Shown here one piece after another: positions 15,486-23,836 of a stretch of 64,000 bases of DNA. The notes beneath the pieces are model-generated. The model was not told where the DNA came from. It saw only the letters and a program-made list of their open reading frames with translations, and searched no databases. Position 1 is the stretch's first letter, and every line of letters starts with the position of its first letter. The stretch comes from Arthrobacter agilis (lineage in GTDB: Bacteria > Actinomycetota > Actinomycetes > Actinomycetales > Micrococcaceae): positions 1,922,001 to 1,986,000 of the forward strand of contig NZ_JAUSXO010000001.1 in the NCBI RefSeq assembly GCF_030816075.1, in the 5' to 3' direction. Both the position numbers and the translations under genes were made by a program.

Positions 15486-18400
15486 GTGGCTGAAGTCGGA
15501 AATGCAACAATCCCGGTCTTTCCGACGTTCAAGGGCTTCCGCTCCGCAGTCACCTCCGAGGTCGATGGGGCGGGCAAGGAATCGGCCAGCAGGTTCGGCC
15601 GGATCTTCTCGTCCGCCTCATCGTCCGCGGGCCAGTCGTCGGGACGGGCGTTCTCGTCCGCGTTCACGACTGGCGCCGGGAACGTCGGCGCCGATTCCGC
15701 GAAGAAGCTGCAGGCTTCAGTGGCGAGTGCGTCCAAGGCGCTGTCCACGGCCCGCCTGCAGGAGCAGGACGCCGCAGGCAAGGTCCGTGTCGCTGAGGCG
15801 GCCCTCGCGGACGTACGGGCCAAGGGGGAGGCCGGTTCGGCACGCCTGGTGGCCGCTGAGGAGCGCCTCGAGGGCGCGAAACGGAAGCTCACCACCGCGC
15901 AGGACAAGACGAAGGCATCCTCGGAGACCCTGCAGGCTTCACAAAAGCAGCTCGCGGACGCGACCGAAGAGGTTGGGACGTCGTCCGAGATCGCTTCGAG
16001 CCGCTTCGCCCGCGGCTGGGACGGGCTCAAGGGGAAGCTGAACATCTCCAAGGCCGTCAAAGACGAGGCCGACGACGCTGTCCGCGTCTCGGACTCGGGT
16101 GGCCGGGAGTCCGGTAGCGCCTTCGTGTCCGGCATCAAGAAGGCCATGGGAGCCCTCGCCGCAGTGTTCGCGGTCGACCAGGCGGTCAGCTTCTTCAAGT
16201 CCAGCATCACCAGTGCCGCCGAGCTCGAGCAGTCGGTCGGTGCTGTCAGCGCGATCTTCAAGGACAGCTCGGGCCAGATCAACGCGTGGGCCTCGAGCGC
16301 CGCGACCGACGTCGGGCTGACGAAGAACGAGTACAACGAGCTCGGGACGCTCATCGGTGCGCAGCTGAAAAACGGCGGCACCGCCATGGAGGAGCTCGCC
16401 CCCAAGACGAATGACCTCATCGGGCTTGGCGCGGATCTCGCGTCGATGTTCGGTGGGACGACGTCGGACGCTGTCGGCGCCCTGTCGTCGGCCCTCAAGG
16501 GTGAGCGGGACCCGATCGAGAAGTACGGGGTGTCGCTGTCACAGGCGAAGATCGACGCGGAGGCGGCTGCCCTCGGCTTCGAGAAGGTCGATGGTGCGCT
16601 GTCCGCTGAAGCCCAGCAGGCGGCGACCCTGTCTCTGGTGATGAAGCAGACTGCGGACGCTCATGGGAACTTCGCGAAGGAGTCCAACACCCTCGCCGGC
16701 CAGCAGCAGCGCCTCAACTCGCTGTGGGGCAACGCGAAAGCCTCGCTCGGCACAGCATTCCTCCCAGCCATCACGGCGGTCACCACGGCCCTCGTGAATG
16801 GCTTCCCGAAGGCTGAGGCGGCCGTCAAGGGGACCGTGGAGCGGATAGGTCTCGGCTTCACTGGTCTTCGCGACCTCTTCGGGAAGGGCGACTTCACCGG
16901 AGCCTTCCGAGAGGCCTTCGGCGTCGAGGAAGACTCCCCCGTCGTCGGCGCCCTGTTCCGGATCCGCGAAGCGTTCATCACCTCGGTCAACTTCGTCAAG
17001 ACCATCATCGGCGGCTTCAAGATGCCGGCGGACGTCGCAGCGAGCTACGGCGCAAACCTGAACCCCATCCTGGCGTTCGGGCAGACACTCCGAGGTGCCT
17101 TCGATGGGGTCATCGGGGCGGCGAAGGACTTCTGGGCCGGGCTGAGTAACCCGACCGGGTTCAGTGGCGGCGGGCCTTTCGAGGCCATTGGCACCACCAT
17201 CCGGACCGTGATCGACACGATCATCACCGCTTTCCAAACCCTCGGGCCGCAGGTGCTGGGTCTCCTGCCGATGCTGTCCCCATTCGGGCTGGTATTCCAA
17301 GCACTCCTGCCGGTCCTCCCACAGATCGCCGGCATGATCCAGGCACTGGCCGCTCAGATCGGGCCCGTGCTCGGGGCCACTCTCGCGCAGGTCACACCGT
17401 TGTTCTCGCAGCTCGTCGGGATCCTCTCCGGCGTGCTCGTGGCCCTCCTGCCCACCATCGGGACCCTTATCGGGATGGTAGGGCAGGCGTTCACCACGCT
17501 CGTCCCGGTGATCCTCGGCGTCGTCACGGCGGTCATCCCGCTGATTACGACGCTGGTGGGGCAGCTCGCGCCGATCCTGATCAACCTCGTGACGGCGATC
17601 CTGCCGCCTGTGGTGTCCATCTTCGGGGCGCTCATCGGCGCCATCGCGCCCCTGATCACCCAGATCGCGGGCACGCTGATCCCGATCATCCAGGCGCTCC
17701 TGCCAGTCGTCGTGACCGTGTTTCAGGTCATCGCGACGGTGATCATGGCAGCGATGCAGATCATCCAGGGCATCATCCAGGTCGTCACCGGCCTCATCAC
17801 CGGGAACTGGTCGCAGGTGTGGGACGGCATCAAGAACATCGTCCAGGGTGTCTTCAACACTGTGGTCGCGATCATCACCGGGGCCCTCGCGATCGTCGGG
17901 TCCATCGTGCGGGCGGGCCTCACGGCGGTGAAGGGCGTCTGGGATTCGATCTGGAACGGCATCGTGTCGTTCGTGCAGTCCATCCCGGGGCGCGTGCAGG
18001 CCGGCATCGCTGGTCTTGGCGCCATTGGGCGGATCGTCGGCGGTTACGTCGAGGATGCCCGGTCCGCTGCGGTCGGCAAGTTCACGGACCTCGTCTCGTT
18101 CGTCATGGGCGTGCCGGGGAAGATCACCGGCGCGCTCGGGAACCTCGGTGGCCTCCTCATCAACTCGGGACGGTCGCTGATGCAGGGCTTCCTCGACGGC
18201 ATCACCGGGATGATCGGGAACATCACCAGCGCGGTCGGGAACGCCATGGACCGCGTCCGCGAGTTCTTCCCGTTCTCCCCGGCCAAGCGTGGCCCGTTCT
18301 CTGGTCGCGGGTACACCACGTACTCCGGCAAGGCACTGGTCAACGACTTCGCTGACGCGATCGAAGGCCAGGCCGGGAGGGTACAGCAGGCGGCCGCACG

Positions 18401-18602
18401 GGTCACCGGCGCGGCCTCCCTCTCGGGCACCTCCTCGGTCGCAGGTGGGGGTTCCGCCGGCGGGGCTGGGGCAGCGGGTGTGCAGGTGAACTTCAACGGG
18501 CCGGTCTACGGCAACCCGGAGCACATCGTGGACGAGTTCAAAACCGAAGTCCGCCGCGGCGTGACACTCAACGACCTGAGAAGGGTGGCACGAGTCGGAT
18601 GA
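15486..18602 (+). CDS. Tape measure protein
   Basis: 1038 residues, the longest phage gene; its length sets tail length. The N-terminal 200 residues are helical with Ala/Ser/Lys heptads. Residues about 230-400 hold the conserved PhageMin tail segment (AELEQSVGAVSAIFKDSSGQ, then LGADLASMFGGTTSDAVGAL). The middle (about 560-800) is a long run of hydrophobic Ile/Val/Leu helices, and the end is Gly/Ser-rich with PFSPAKRGPFSG. GTG start. The stop overlaps the next ATG (ATGA). Confidence 0.93.
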   Translation: MAEVGNATIPVFPTFKGFRSAVTSEVDGAGKESASRFGRIFSSASSSAGQSSGRAFSSAFTTGAGNVGADSAKKLQASVASASKALSTARLQEQDAAGKVRVAEAALADVRAKGEAGSARLVAAEERLEGAKRKLTTAQDKTKASSETLQASQKQLADATEEVGTSSEIASSRFARGWDGLKGKLNISKAVKDEADDAVRVSDSGGRESGSAFVSGIKKAMGALAAVFAVDQAVSFFKSSITSAAELEQSVGAVSAIFKDSSGQINAWASSAATDVGLTKNEYNELGTLIGAQLKNGGTAMEELAPKTNDLIGLGADLASMFGGTTSDAVGALSSALKGERDPIEKYGVSLSQAKIDAEAAALGFEKVDGALSAEAQQAATLSLVMKQTADAHGNFAKESNTLAGQQQRLNSLWGNAKASLGTAFLPAITAVTTALVNGFPKAEAAVKGTVERIGLGFTGLRDLFGKGDFTGAFREAFGVEEDSPVVGALFRIREAFITSVNFVKTIIGGFKMPADVAASYGANLNPILAFGQTLRGAFDGVIGAAKDFWAGLSNPTGFSGGGPFEAIGTTIRTVIDTIITAFQTLGPQVLGLLPMLSPFGLVFQALLPVLPQIAGMIQALAAQIGPVLGATLAQVTPLFSQLVGILSGVLVALLPTIGTLIGMVGQAFTTLVPVILGVVTAVIPLITTLVGQLAPILINLVTAILPPVVSIFGALIGAIAPLITQIAGTLIPIIQALLPVVVTVFQVIATVIMAAMQIIQGIIQVVTGLITGNWSQVWDGIKNIVQGVFNTVVAIITGALAIVGSIVRAGLTAVKGVWDSIWNGIVSFVQSIPGRVQAGIAGLGAIGRIVGGYVEDARSAAVGKFTDLVSFVMGVPGKITGALGNLGGLLINSGRSLMQGFLDGITGMIGNITSAVGNAMDRVREFFPFSPAKRGPFSGRGYTTYSGKALVNDFADAIEGQAGRVQQAAARVTGAASLSGTSSVAGGGSAGGAGAAGVQVNFNGPVYGNPEHIVDEFKTEVRRGVTLNDLRRVARVG

Positions 18603-19546
18603 TCAACCTCGCCTACGCCGCACCATACGTACCGGTCATCCCAGCCCTCCTGAAGCGCTGGCGCGGAGTGCGCCATACGTGGACGGGCTGGGATGGCTCG
18701 GTGTGGGAGATCTCCGACCCGACCACCGGTGTCGCCCTGGCAGCGGAGGGCCTCGAGGGGCTTGGGATGCCGGAGCTCGTGAACTACACGCACGACTCCC
18801 CGGTCGTGCACGGCGTCGAGTGGGACGGCTGGCTCGCCACAGGCCGCAAGGTCTACTGGAACATCATCATCTACACCGGCACGGCGACCGATGACATCCC
18901 GTCGACGGATGCGTGGGTGGAACGGCACCGGGCGTTCTGGAAGACGCTCCGTCCGGGTAAGACGGGCGTGTGGACGGTCGAGATTCCCTCGAGGGGCGAG
19001 AAGTTCTCGCTCACCCTCCGCCTGGGCAGCCCGGACAGCTACGTCTACGACCGGGACCCGGGCAGGCGCGGGTGGATGGCCTACGGCATTCCACTCCTGC
19101 CTGAGCAGCCGTTCTGGGAGGACGAGCCGGTCATTAAGGTGTGGGAGACCGGTGAGCAGGTCGACTTCTTCGGGCCCACCGGGTATGGGCCGGACTTCTT
19201 CATCAGCCCTTCCTCGAACCTCGCGTCGGCTGTCGTCACGAACAGGGGCGACGTCGAGTCGTACGCGAAGTGGACGGTCTTCGGGCCCACGAAGACCGTC
19301 GAGGTCGGCGTCGCCGGCGTCGTGACACCCATCGACTTCCCCATCCCCGAAGGATCGAAGCTGATCCTCAACTCCGACCCCCTCGACCTCATCGCCGAAC
19401 TCGACGGAGACGACGTCATGGACCAGCTGCCCGACTTCGGGCCGCCGCCCATCCCTCCGGGTGAGGACGTGAAGCTGAGCCTCGCCATGGACGGCACCGG
19501 CAAGGTGCAGGTCGAGTTCACACCGCTGCGCCTGATGGGGGTCTGA
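18599..19546 (+). CDS. Distal tail protein (Dit-like)
   Basis: 315 residues. The early motif VRHTWTGWDGSVWEISDPTT and the later PEQPFWEDEPVIKVWE with NRGDVESYAKWTVFGP are hallmarks of the distal tail protein family in actinophages (N-terminal ring domain, C-terminal galectin-like domain). It directly follows the tape measure, overlapping it by four bases, and is joined to the next gene by one shared base. Confidence 0.8.
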   Translation: MINLAYAAPYVPVIPALLKRWRGVRHTWTGWDGSVWEISDPTTGVALAAEGLEGLGMPELVNYTHDSPVVHGVEWDGWLATGRKVYWNIIIYTGTATDDIPSTDAWVERHRAFWKTLRPGKTGVWTVEIPSRGEKFSLTLRLGSPDSYVYDRDPGRRGWMAYGIPLLPEQPFWEDEPVIKVWETGEQVDFFGPTGYGPDFFISPSSNLASAVVTNRGDVESYAKWTVFGPTKTVEVGVAGVVTPIDFPIPEGSKLILNSDPLDLIAELDGDDVMDQLPDFGPPPIPPGEDVKLSLAMDGTGKVQVEFTPLRLMGV

Positions 19547-20658
19547 TGTTCCAGTTCGCGATCTTCGACAGGAACTACCAGTGGCGGGCGCCGCTGGGGA
19601 GCGTGACCTCGCTGAAGGCCACGATCCGGCACAACGCGATCAGCGAGGCTACGTTTTCGATTCCGGCGAACCACAAGCGGGCCGGCATGCTGATCGAGCC
19701 GGGCACACGGCTGCGAATTCGGTACCGGGGCGAGCACCTCATCTCCGGGCCCGTGCGCCTGGCCAGTGGGAGCAGCGAGCCTCCGAGGACGCTTGAGTTC
19801 AGCGTCCAGTCGGACTTCCGTCTGTTGTCGAACTTCCTCGGCTGGCCAGCGCCCATGAAGGCGATCACCCAGCAGGGCGACGACGGCGCGTACTGGACAA
19901 TGCGAGACAACGCCGAGTCCGTGGTGAAGGCCGCGGCACGGCAGAACATCCTTCACCGGTCCGAATACCCACTGACGGTCGCCCCGGACCAGTCCCGAGG
20001 CGGCTTGGTGGACGTGTCCCTGCGGATGCACCCTCTGTTCGACCGGCTGTTTCCCGCGGTCGACGCCGCCGGGATCGGGGTGTCCGTGGAGATGATCCCC
20101 GGCGGGCTGCTGTTGGACTGCTACGTGCCGAAGGTGCGGGTCACGAAGCTGACTGAGCAGTCGAGGGTGGTCAGGAAGTGGCAGTTCTCCCGGGCCGCAC
20201 CGGAAGCTACCCGCGGCGTAATCGGCGCGCAGGGATCCGGGGACCTCCGCGAGTTCATCCCCTTCGCCTCCGCCGCCCGCGAGGCTGAATGGGGCGACGT
20301 CATCGAGGTCTTCCAAGACGCCCGGGACACGGCTGACTCGGTCACCCACGCGATGCGCGGGCAGGAAGCACTGAACGAGACAGCGCCCGTAGCAACGCTG
20401 ACCGTGGACCTGGCGGAGTCAAACAACTTCCGGATCTTCGGGCCGAAGGGCGTGAAGCCGGGAGACATCGTCACCGCCGTCGTGGGCCCCGGCATCGAGG
20501 TCACCGACGTCGTGCGGGAAGTCAGCCTCGACTGGTCACGATCGAACGGCCTGTCCCTTTCAGCGGTCATCGGGCCGAAGGACGACCCCATGGAGCAACT
20601 CATGAAAGCCATCACGACCCTCGCCAGAGGCGTCACCGATCTGAGAGTAGGCACGTAA
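19546..20658 (+). CDS. Tail tip protein, Gp37-like (tail hub)
   Basis: 370 residues. Segments such as ISEATFSIPANHKRAGMLIE, GTRLRIRYRGEHLISGPVRL and PKGVKPGDIVTAVVGPGIEV fit the ReqiPepy6 Gp37-like family of tail hub proteins. One base is shared with each neighbour. It is probably the structural base for receptor-binding parts. Confidence 0.75.
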   Translation: MFQFAIFDRNYQWRAPLGSVTSLKATIRHNAISEATFSIPANHKRAGMLIEPGTRLRIRYRGEHLISGPVRLASGSSEPPRTLEFSVQSDFRLLSNFLGWPAPMKAITQQGDDGAYWTMRDNAESVVKAAARQNILHRSEYPLTVAPDQSRGGLVDVSLRMHPLFDRLFPAVDAAGIGVSVEMIPGGLLLDCYVPKVRVTKLTEQSRVVRKWQFSRAAPEATRGVIGAQGSGDLREFIPFASAAREAEWGDVIEVFQDARDTADSVTHAMRGQEALNETAPVATLTVDLAESNNFRIFGPKGVKPGDIVTAVVGPGIEVTDVVREVSLDWSRSNGLSLSAVIGPKDDPMEQLMKAITTLARGVTDLRVGT

Positions 20659-21518
20659 TGGCAGGAGCACCTGAAAGCTACGGCTACCCGGGGTCGGTGA
20701 ACTCGGCGATCCTCGCCGACTGGCTGACCCGCGTGTCCGGCGCCCGATTCAGCGTCGGTGGCGAGGAGGACTGGAAGGTCACCGTGCAGCCCGGGCTGGA
20801 CCGCGGGATCCGCATCAACGGGGGCATCGGCGTCGGCGACGGTGTCATGGACGACTTCCCCGACTACGACACGCGATCCCTGCCCCTGGTTGCATCGGGG
20901 TCGCAGTGGTTCCTGCTCGCAGCCCGCCGCAACTGGTCAACGCCGGCATCCACGAATTTCGTGATCATCCCTGGCACCGCGGAGAAGAAGATCCCCGCGC
21001 ACGAGAACGCGCCGGGACAGATTAGTGATCAGGAAATCGCACTGGTCCGAATCCAGGCCGGGAACACGGTCGTGCAGGACATCGTGGATCTCCGGGCGTG
21101 GGCCGGGAACGGTGGCGTTGAGGCGGCTGAGGTGTTGGGTCGTGACCAGCTGCAGCGCGAAGGCGCCCGGGTGAAAATCGGGTCGAACCTCCACTGCTAC
21201 GAGTACGACGCCGCGAACGGGGGGTCGTTCGCATGGAAGGTGTACCCGCTGCAGGCCCAGCCCCTGCAGGCGAAGCTCATTCCCGTGGATGGGACATCGA
21301 ATGCGAACGCGGAGGTCGACACGTTCTTCCCCGCGTTCCCCAACGCTGTCACCGCGGTCCTGTTCACCGATCAGACGTTCGGCGGTGGGGCGTCCAAGGA
21401 CTACCGCAAGGTCGAGCTCGTGAACGGGCGGGTCCGGTGGCGCCTCTACAGGGGCGATACCGGGGCCAAGGACCCGAACGCTGGCTTCACCGTCGACGTC
21501 GTCGTCCTGGGCTACTAA
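20658..21518 (+). CDS. Minor tail protein, possible receptor-binding or baseplate protein
   Basis: 286 residues. The N-terminal region (YGYPGSVNSAILADWLTRVS, VQPGLDRGIRINGGIGVGDG) occurs in actinophage minor tail proteins. The C-terminal 90 residues look like a beta-rich tip (ANAEVDTFFPAFPNAVTAVL, VELVNGRVRWRLYRGD). It ends the tail operon before a strong terminator. The exact role is not determinable. Confidence 0.65.
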   Translation: MAGAPESYGYPGSVNSAILADWLTRVSGARFSVGGEEDWKVTVQPGLDRGIRINGGIGVGDGVMDDFPDYDTRSLPLVASGSQWFLLAARRNWSTPASTNFVIIPGTAEKKIPAHENAPGQISDQEIALVRIQAGNTVVQDIVDLRAWAGNGGVEAAEVLGRDQLQREGARVKIGSNLHCYEYDAANGGSFAWKVYPLQAQPLQAKLIPVDGTSNANAEVDTFFPAFPNAVTAVLFTDQTFGGGASKDYRKVELVNGRVRWRLYRGDTGAKDPNAGFTVDVVVLGY

Positions 21519-21523
21519 GAGGC

Positions 21524-21560
21524 GTGGCCCGTCGTGCGCTAACACGACGGGCCACTCACC
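21524..21560 (+). terminator. Terminator after tail operon
   Basis: 13-bp perfect stem GTGGCCCGTCGTG (21524-21536) with CACGACGGGCCAC (21543-21555), loop CGCTAA. No clear T-run. Confidence 0.7.
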
Positions 21561-21590
21561 CGCACGAACACAACGAATCGAGAAAACGAT

Positions 21591-22103
21591 ATGCCCGCAC
21601 GGGTACCGGAGACATTACACGAGACCTTGGAGGCCCATGTGGCTCCCCATAAGACACGGCGGACAGCCCGCGCCCTGAAACGGCTGACCCCCGTCCACTG
21701 GGCTTACATCCACTTCAAGTTCGCCCTCGGCGTCGTGTGGCCCACGGTCCTGTGGCTGCTCACCCCAACCGCAGTGAACGACGCCCTGCAGCGCACCATC
21801 GTCACCACCATGGCGGGCGCGACCATCCTTGGCGGGATCATGAGCATCACCGGCCTGATCATGACCGCACAACGCGGCCGGGTCCGCACGATCGGGGTGA
21901 GTATCGAACTCGCCGGCATCGCCCTGCTGTCCTCGGGTCCCCTGTCTTACTTCTTCACTCAGGCGTACCTCGCACTCAGCAACTATGAGCGTGCCGCCCT
22001 CGCCGTGTTCGCATACGCGATGCTCGCCGCCCTAATCTGCCGGTTCGTGATGCTCCTCCCCTGGTTCATCCGGGAGGCGCAGGCCGAGGGGAAGGACGTC
22101 TAA
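21591..22103 (+). CDS. Phage membrane protein with four hydrophobic segments
   Basis: 170 residues. The basic N-terminus is followed by hydrophobic stretches FKFALGVVWPTVLWLLTP, AGATILGGIMSITGLIM, IELAGIALLSSGPLSYFF and LAVFAYAMLAALICRFVM, about four membrane spans. It stands at the head of the lysis gene group, 0 bases from the next gene, so a role in lysis (holin-like) or superinfection exclusion is possible but unproven. Confidence 0.65.
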   Translation: MPARVPETLHETLEAHVAPHKTRRTARALKRLTPVHWAYIHFKFALGVVWPTVLWLLTPTAVNDALQRTIVTTMAGATILGGIMSITGLIMTAQRGRVRTIGVSIELAGIALLSSGPLSYFFTQAYLALSNYERAALAVFAYAMLAALICRFVMLLPWFIREAQAEGKDV

Positions 22104-22514
22104 GTGGACTTCATCCAAGGCCTCGCCGGCGGCGGGCTCGCGGCGACCGTGATCGGCGCCCTCGGCGTCCTGATCAAGCTCGTGCTGGACAAAAAGATGC
22201 GTACCCCGGCTGATCAGCAGTCGGAGACCATGAACGTCTTCACGATCCTGTCCAAGACGATCGAGGACAACCGCACTGACCGCGCCGCCCTTGAGGGCAC
22301 GATCCGGGATCTTCGCTCCTACGCGGAGAAAGCGGACACGGACGCCCGGCAGGACCAGGAGCTCATCCGGTCGCTGCACATGCGTATCGGGGAGCTCGAG
22401 GACATCATCCGCACCAAGGACCGTCGCATTGACGAGCTGGAGCGGGAGCTCGCGAAGCACGCGCAGAAGCTCGGCAATGAAATCCACGACAGCTACGGGC
22501 AGACCGTCATCTAG
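22104..22514 (+). CDS. Membrane-anchored coiled-coil protein
   Basis: 136 residues: one N-terminal hydrophobic segment (GLAATVIGALGVLIKLVL), then a long charged coiled coil (SLHMRIGELEDIIRTKDRRI, then DELERELAKHAQKL). GTG start directly abutting the previous stop. The arrangement resembles phage spanin-like or DUF2746-type proteins. Assignment is uncertain. Confidence 0.6.
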   Translation: MDFIQGLAGGGLAATVIGALGVLIKLVLDKKMRTPADQQSETMNVFTILSKTIEDNRTDRAALEGTIRDLRSYAEKADTDARQDQELIRSLHMRIGELEDIIRTKDRRIDELERELAKHAQKLGNEIHDSYGQTVI

Positions 22515-22522
22515 GAGACCCC

Positions 22523-23107
22523 ATGAGCGTATTCGTCCGGCACCCGGTCGACGTCCCATCCATCAGCAACGGCTTCGGCGACGTGGGATGGCGCATCCAC
22601 TACGGCATCGACTACACGCCACCCACGCCCGGGCAGCAGGGCGTAATCGTCTACGCACCCGCGGACATGTTCATCGTCTGGGCGCGGGGCGAGGGCTTCG
22701 CCGCTAACAACCCGTGGGAGCAGTTGCCCAACAACGGGGACAACGGAAACAGCATCATCGCCGCCCACCCCGCCCCGAATCAGGCTGTCTACTCGATGTA
22801 CTGCCACCTGGCTGAGATCTGGGTCAAAGAAGGCCAGTTCGTCAAAGCGGGCACCCCGATTGGGGTCATGGGGTGGACCGGCTACATCCTCCCGAAGAAC
22901 CAGAACGGAACGCACCTGCACTGGGAAGTCTTCATCGACTACGCAGACGGCGCCTATCCGGAGGGCACGTTCTATGGGCGGGTCGACCCGCTCGACTATT
23001 TCGCGATCGAGACGGTCGTCCCCATCGCACCCGGCGGCGAGGGCGCCAGTTCGGTCGGCACACCAGAGCCACTCCTCATCGAGGGCATTGAAGGCATCTA
23101 CGCATAG
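22523..23107 (+). CDS. Endolysin, M23 family metallopeptidase
   Basis: 194 residues. Zinc-peptidase motifs of the M23 (lysostaphin/LytM) family are visible: IHYGIDYTPP (HxxxD) and GTHLHWEVFIDY (HxH), with SMYCHLAEIWVKEGQFVKAG (core Y-x-H-L) between them. It would cleave peptide cross-links in peptidoglycan at the end of the lytic cycle. There is no signal peptide and no separate cell-wall-binding domain, so a holin is needed. AGGAGACC precedes the ATG. Confidence 0.9.
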   Translation: MSVFVRHPVDVPSISNGFGDVGWRIHYGIDYTPPTPGQQGVIVYAPADMFIVWARGEGFAANNPWEQLPNNGDNGNSIIAAHPAPNQAVYSMYCHLAEIWVKEGQFVKAGTPIGVMGWTGYILPKNQNGTHLHWEVFIDYADGAYPEGTFYGRVDPLDYFAIETVVPIAPGGEGASSVGTPEPLLIEGIEGIYA

Positions 23108-23119
23108 AAGGGCTCCACC

Positions 23120-23509
23120 ATGGCAGATCACCCGAACCTCACCATGCTCAAGCAAATCTGGGGCGGCCTCTTCGGAGACAACCAGACCAAGCTGTTCACC
23201 CGGGTCGGCGAGGTCGCCGGCCCTGTCATCGCCCCGTTCGTCCTGAACGCTCAGGTGTCCCGCCGGTCGGATGGTAAGCCGACTACGTGGGCCACGGAAC
23301 TGTCGTGGCTGTCGGTGAACTTCGCGCAGCTGCGCGCCGAGCAGCAGGCCACCCGCGAGGTGATCCTCGCCGCCCTCGCCAATCAGACCGGCGGCGTCGA
23401 CGTCGCCGACCTCGTCGCCCAGGTCGAGGCGGCCACCACCCGGGCATTCGAGAAGAACCTCAAGGGCATCACCGCCGACGTCACCCTCACCGTCGCCAAG
23501 GAGTCCTGA
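23120..23509 (+). CDS. Hypothetical protein of the lysis cassette
   Basis: 129 residues. N-terminal LKQIWGGLFGDNQTKLFTRV, middle FAQLRAEQQATREVILAALA and a C-terminal acidic helix and strand (GITADVTLTVAKES). No transmembrane segment is evident. It is one base from the holin start (TGATG overlap). Not recognised; possibly a lysis accessory protein. Confidence 0.55.
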   Translation: MADHPNLTMLKQIWGGLFGDNQTKLFTRVGEVAGPVIAPFVLNAQVSRRSDGKPTTWATELSWLSVNFAQLRAEQQATREVILAALANQTGGVDVADLVAQVEAATTRAFEKNLKGITADVTLTVAKES

Positions 23510-23766
23510 TGTTCACGACAGAGTTCTGGCGCGGCGCCGCCGAGCGTGCCCTGAAGTCCGGCGCTCAGTTCGCCCTCCTCACCCTCGGGGTGGGTGTCGT
23601 CGCCGGCGGGGTGGATGGTGAGACGGCGGAGGTGATCAACGCGTTCACGATCAACTTCGCGACCCTGGGTGGCGCGTTCCTCGGCGGCTGCCTCGTGTCC
23701 GTCCTGACCTCACTCGCGATCCCGGGCCCTGTCCCTGACGGCACGGGCCGGCGCCGCAACGTCTAA
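23509..23766 (+). CDS. Holin
   Basis: 85 residues with two hydrophobic segments (GAQFALLTLGVGVVAGGV; FATLGGAFLGGCLVSVLTSL) and a basic tail (DGTGRRRNV), matching small actinophage holins that form membrane lesions to release the endolysin. The start overlaps the previous stop (TGATG). Confidence 0.8.
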   Translation: MFTTEFWRGAAERALKSGAQFALLTLGVGVVAGGVDGETAEVINAFTINFATLGGAFLGGCLVSVLTSLAIPGPVPDGTGRRRNV

Positions 23767-23784
23767 CCCCGCCCCTGCTCCAAC

Positions 23785-23806
23785 GGCCCCTGATGGGGCC
23801 TTCTCC
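23785..23806 (+). terminator. Terminator after holin
   Basis: GGCCCC-TGAT-GGGGCC stem (23785-23800) followed by TTCTCC. Confidence 0.7.
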
Positions 23807-23836
23807 ACTTAAGCGTCCCATCAGGAAGGCCCACTC

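Noticed and set aside
16539-18524. 661-codon minus-strand open frame opposite the tape measure gene
   Set aside because: Shadow of the tape measure gene; Asp/Arg/His-rich with no hydrophobic core.
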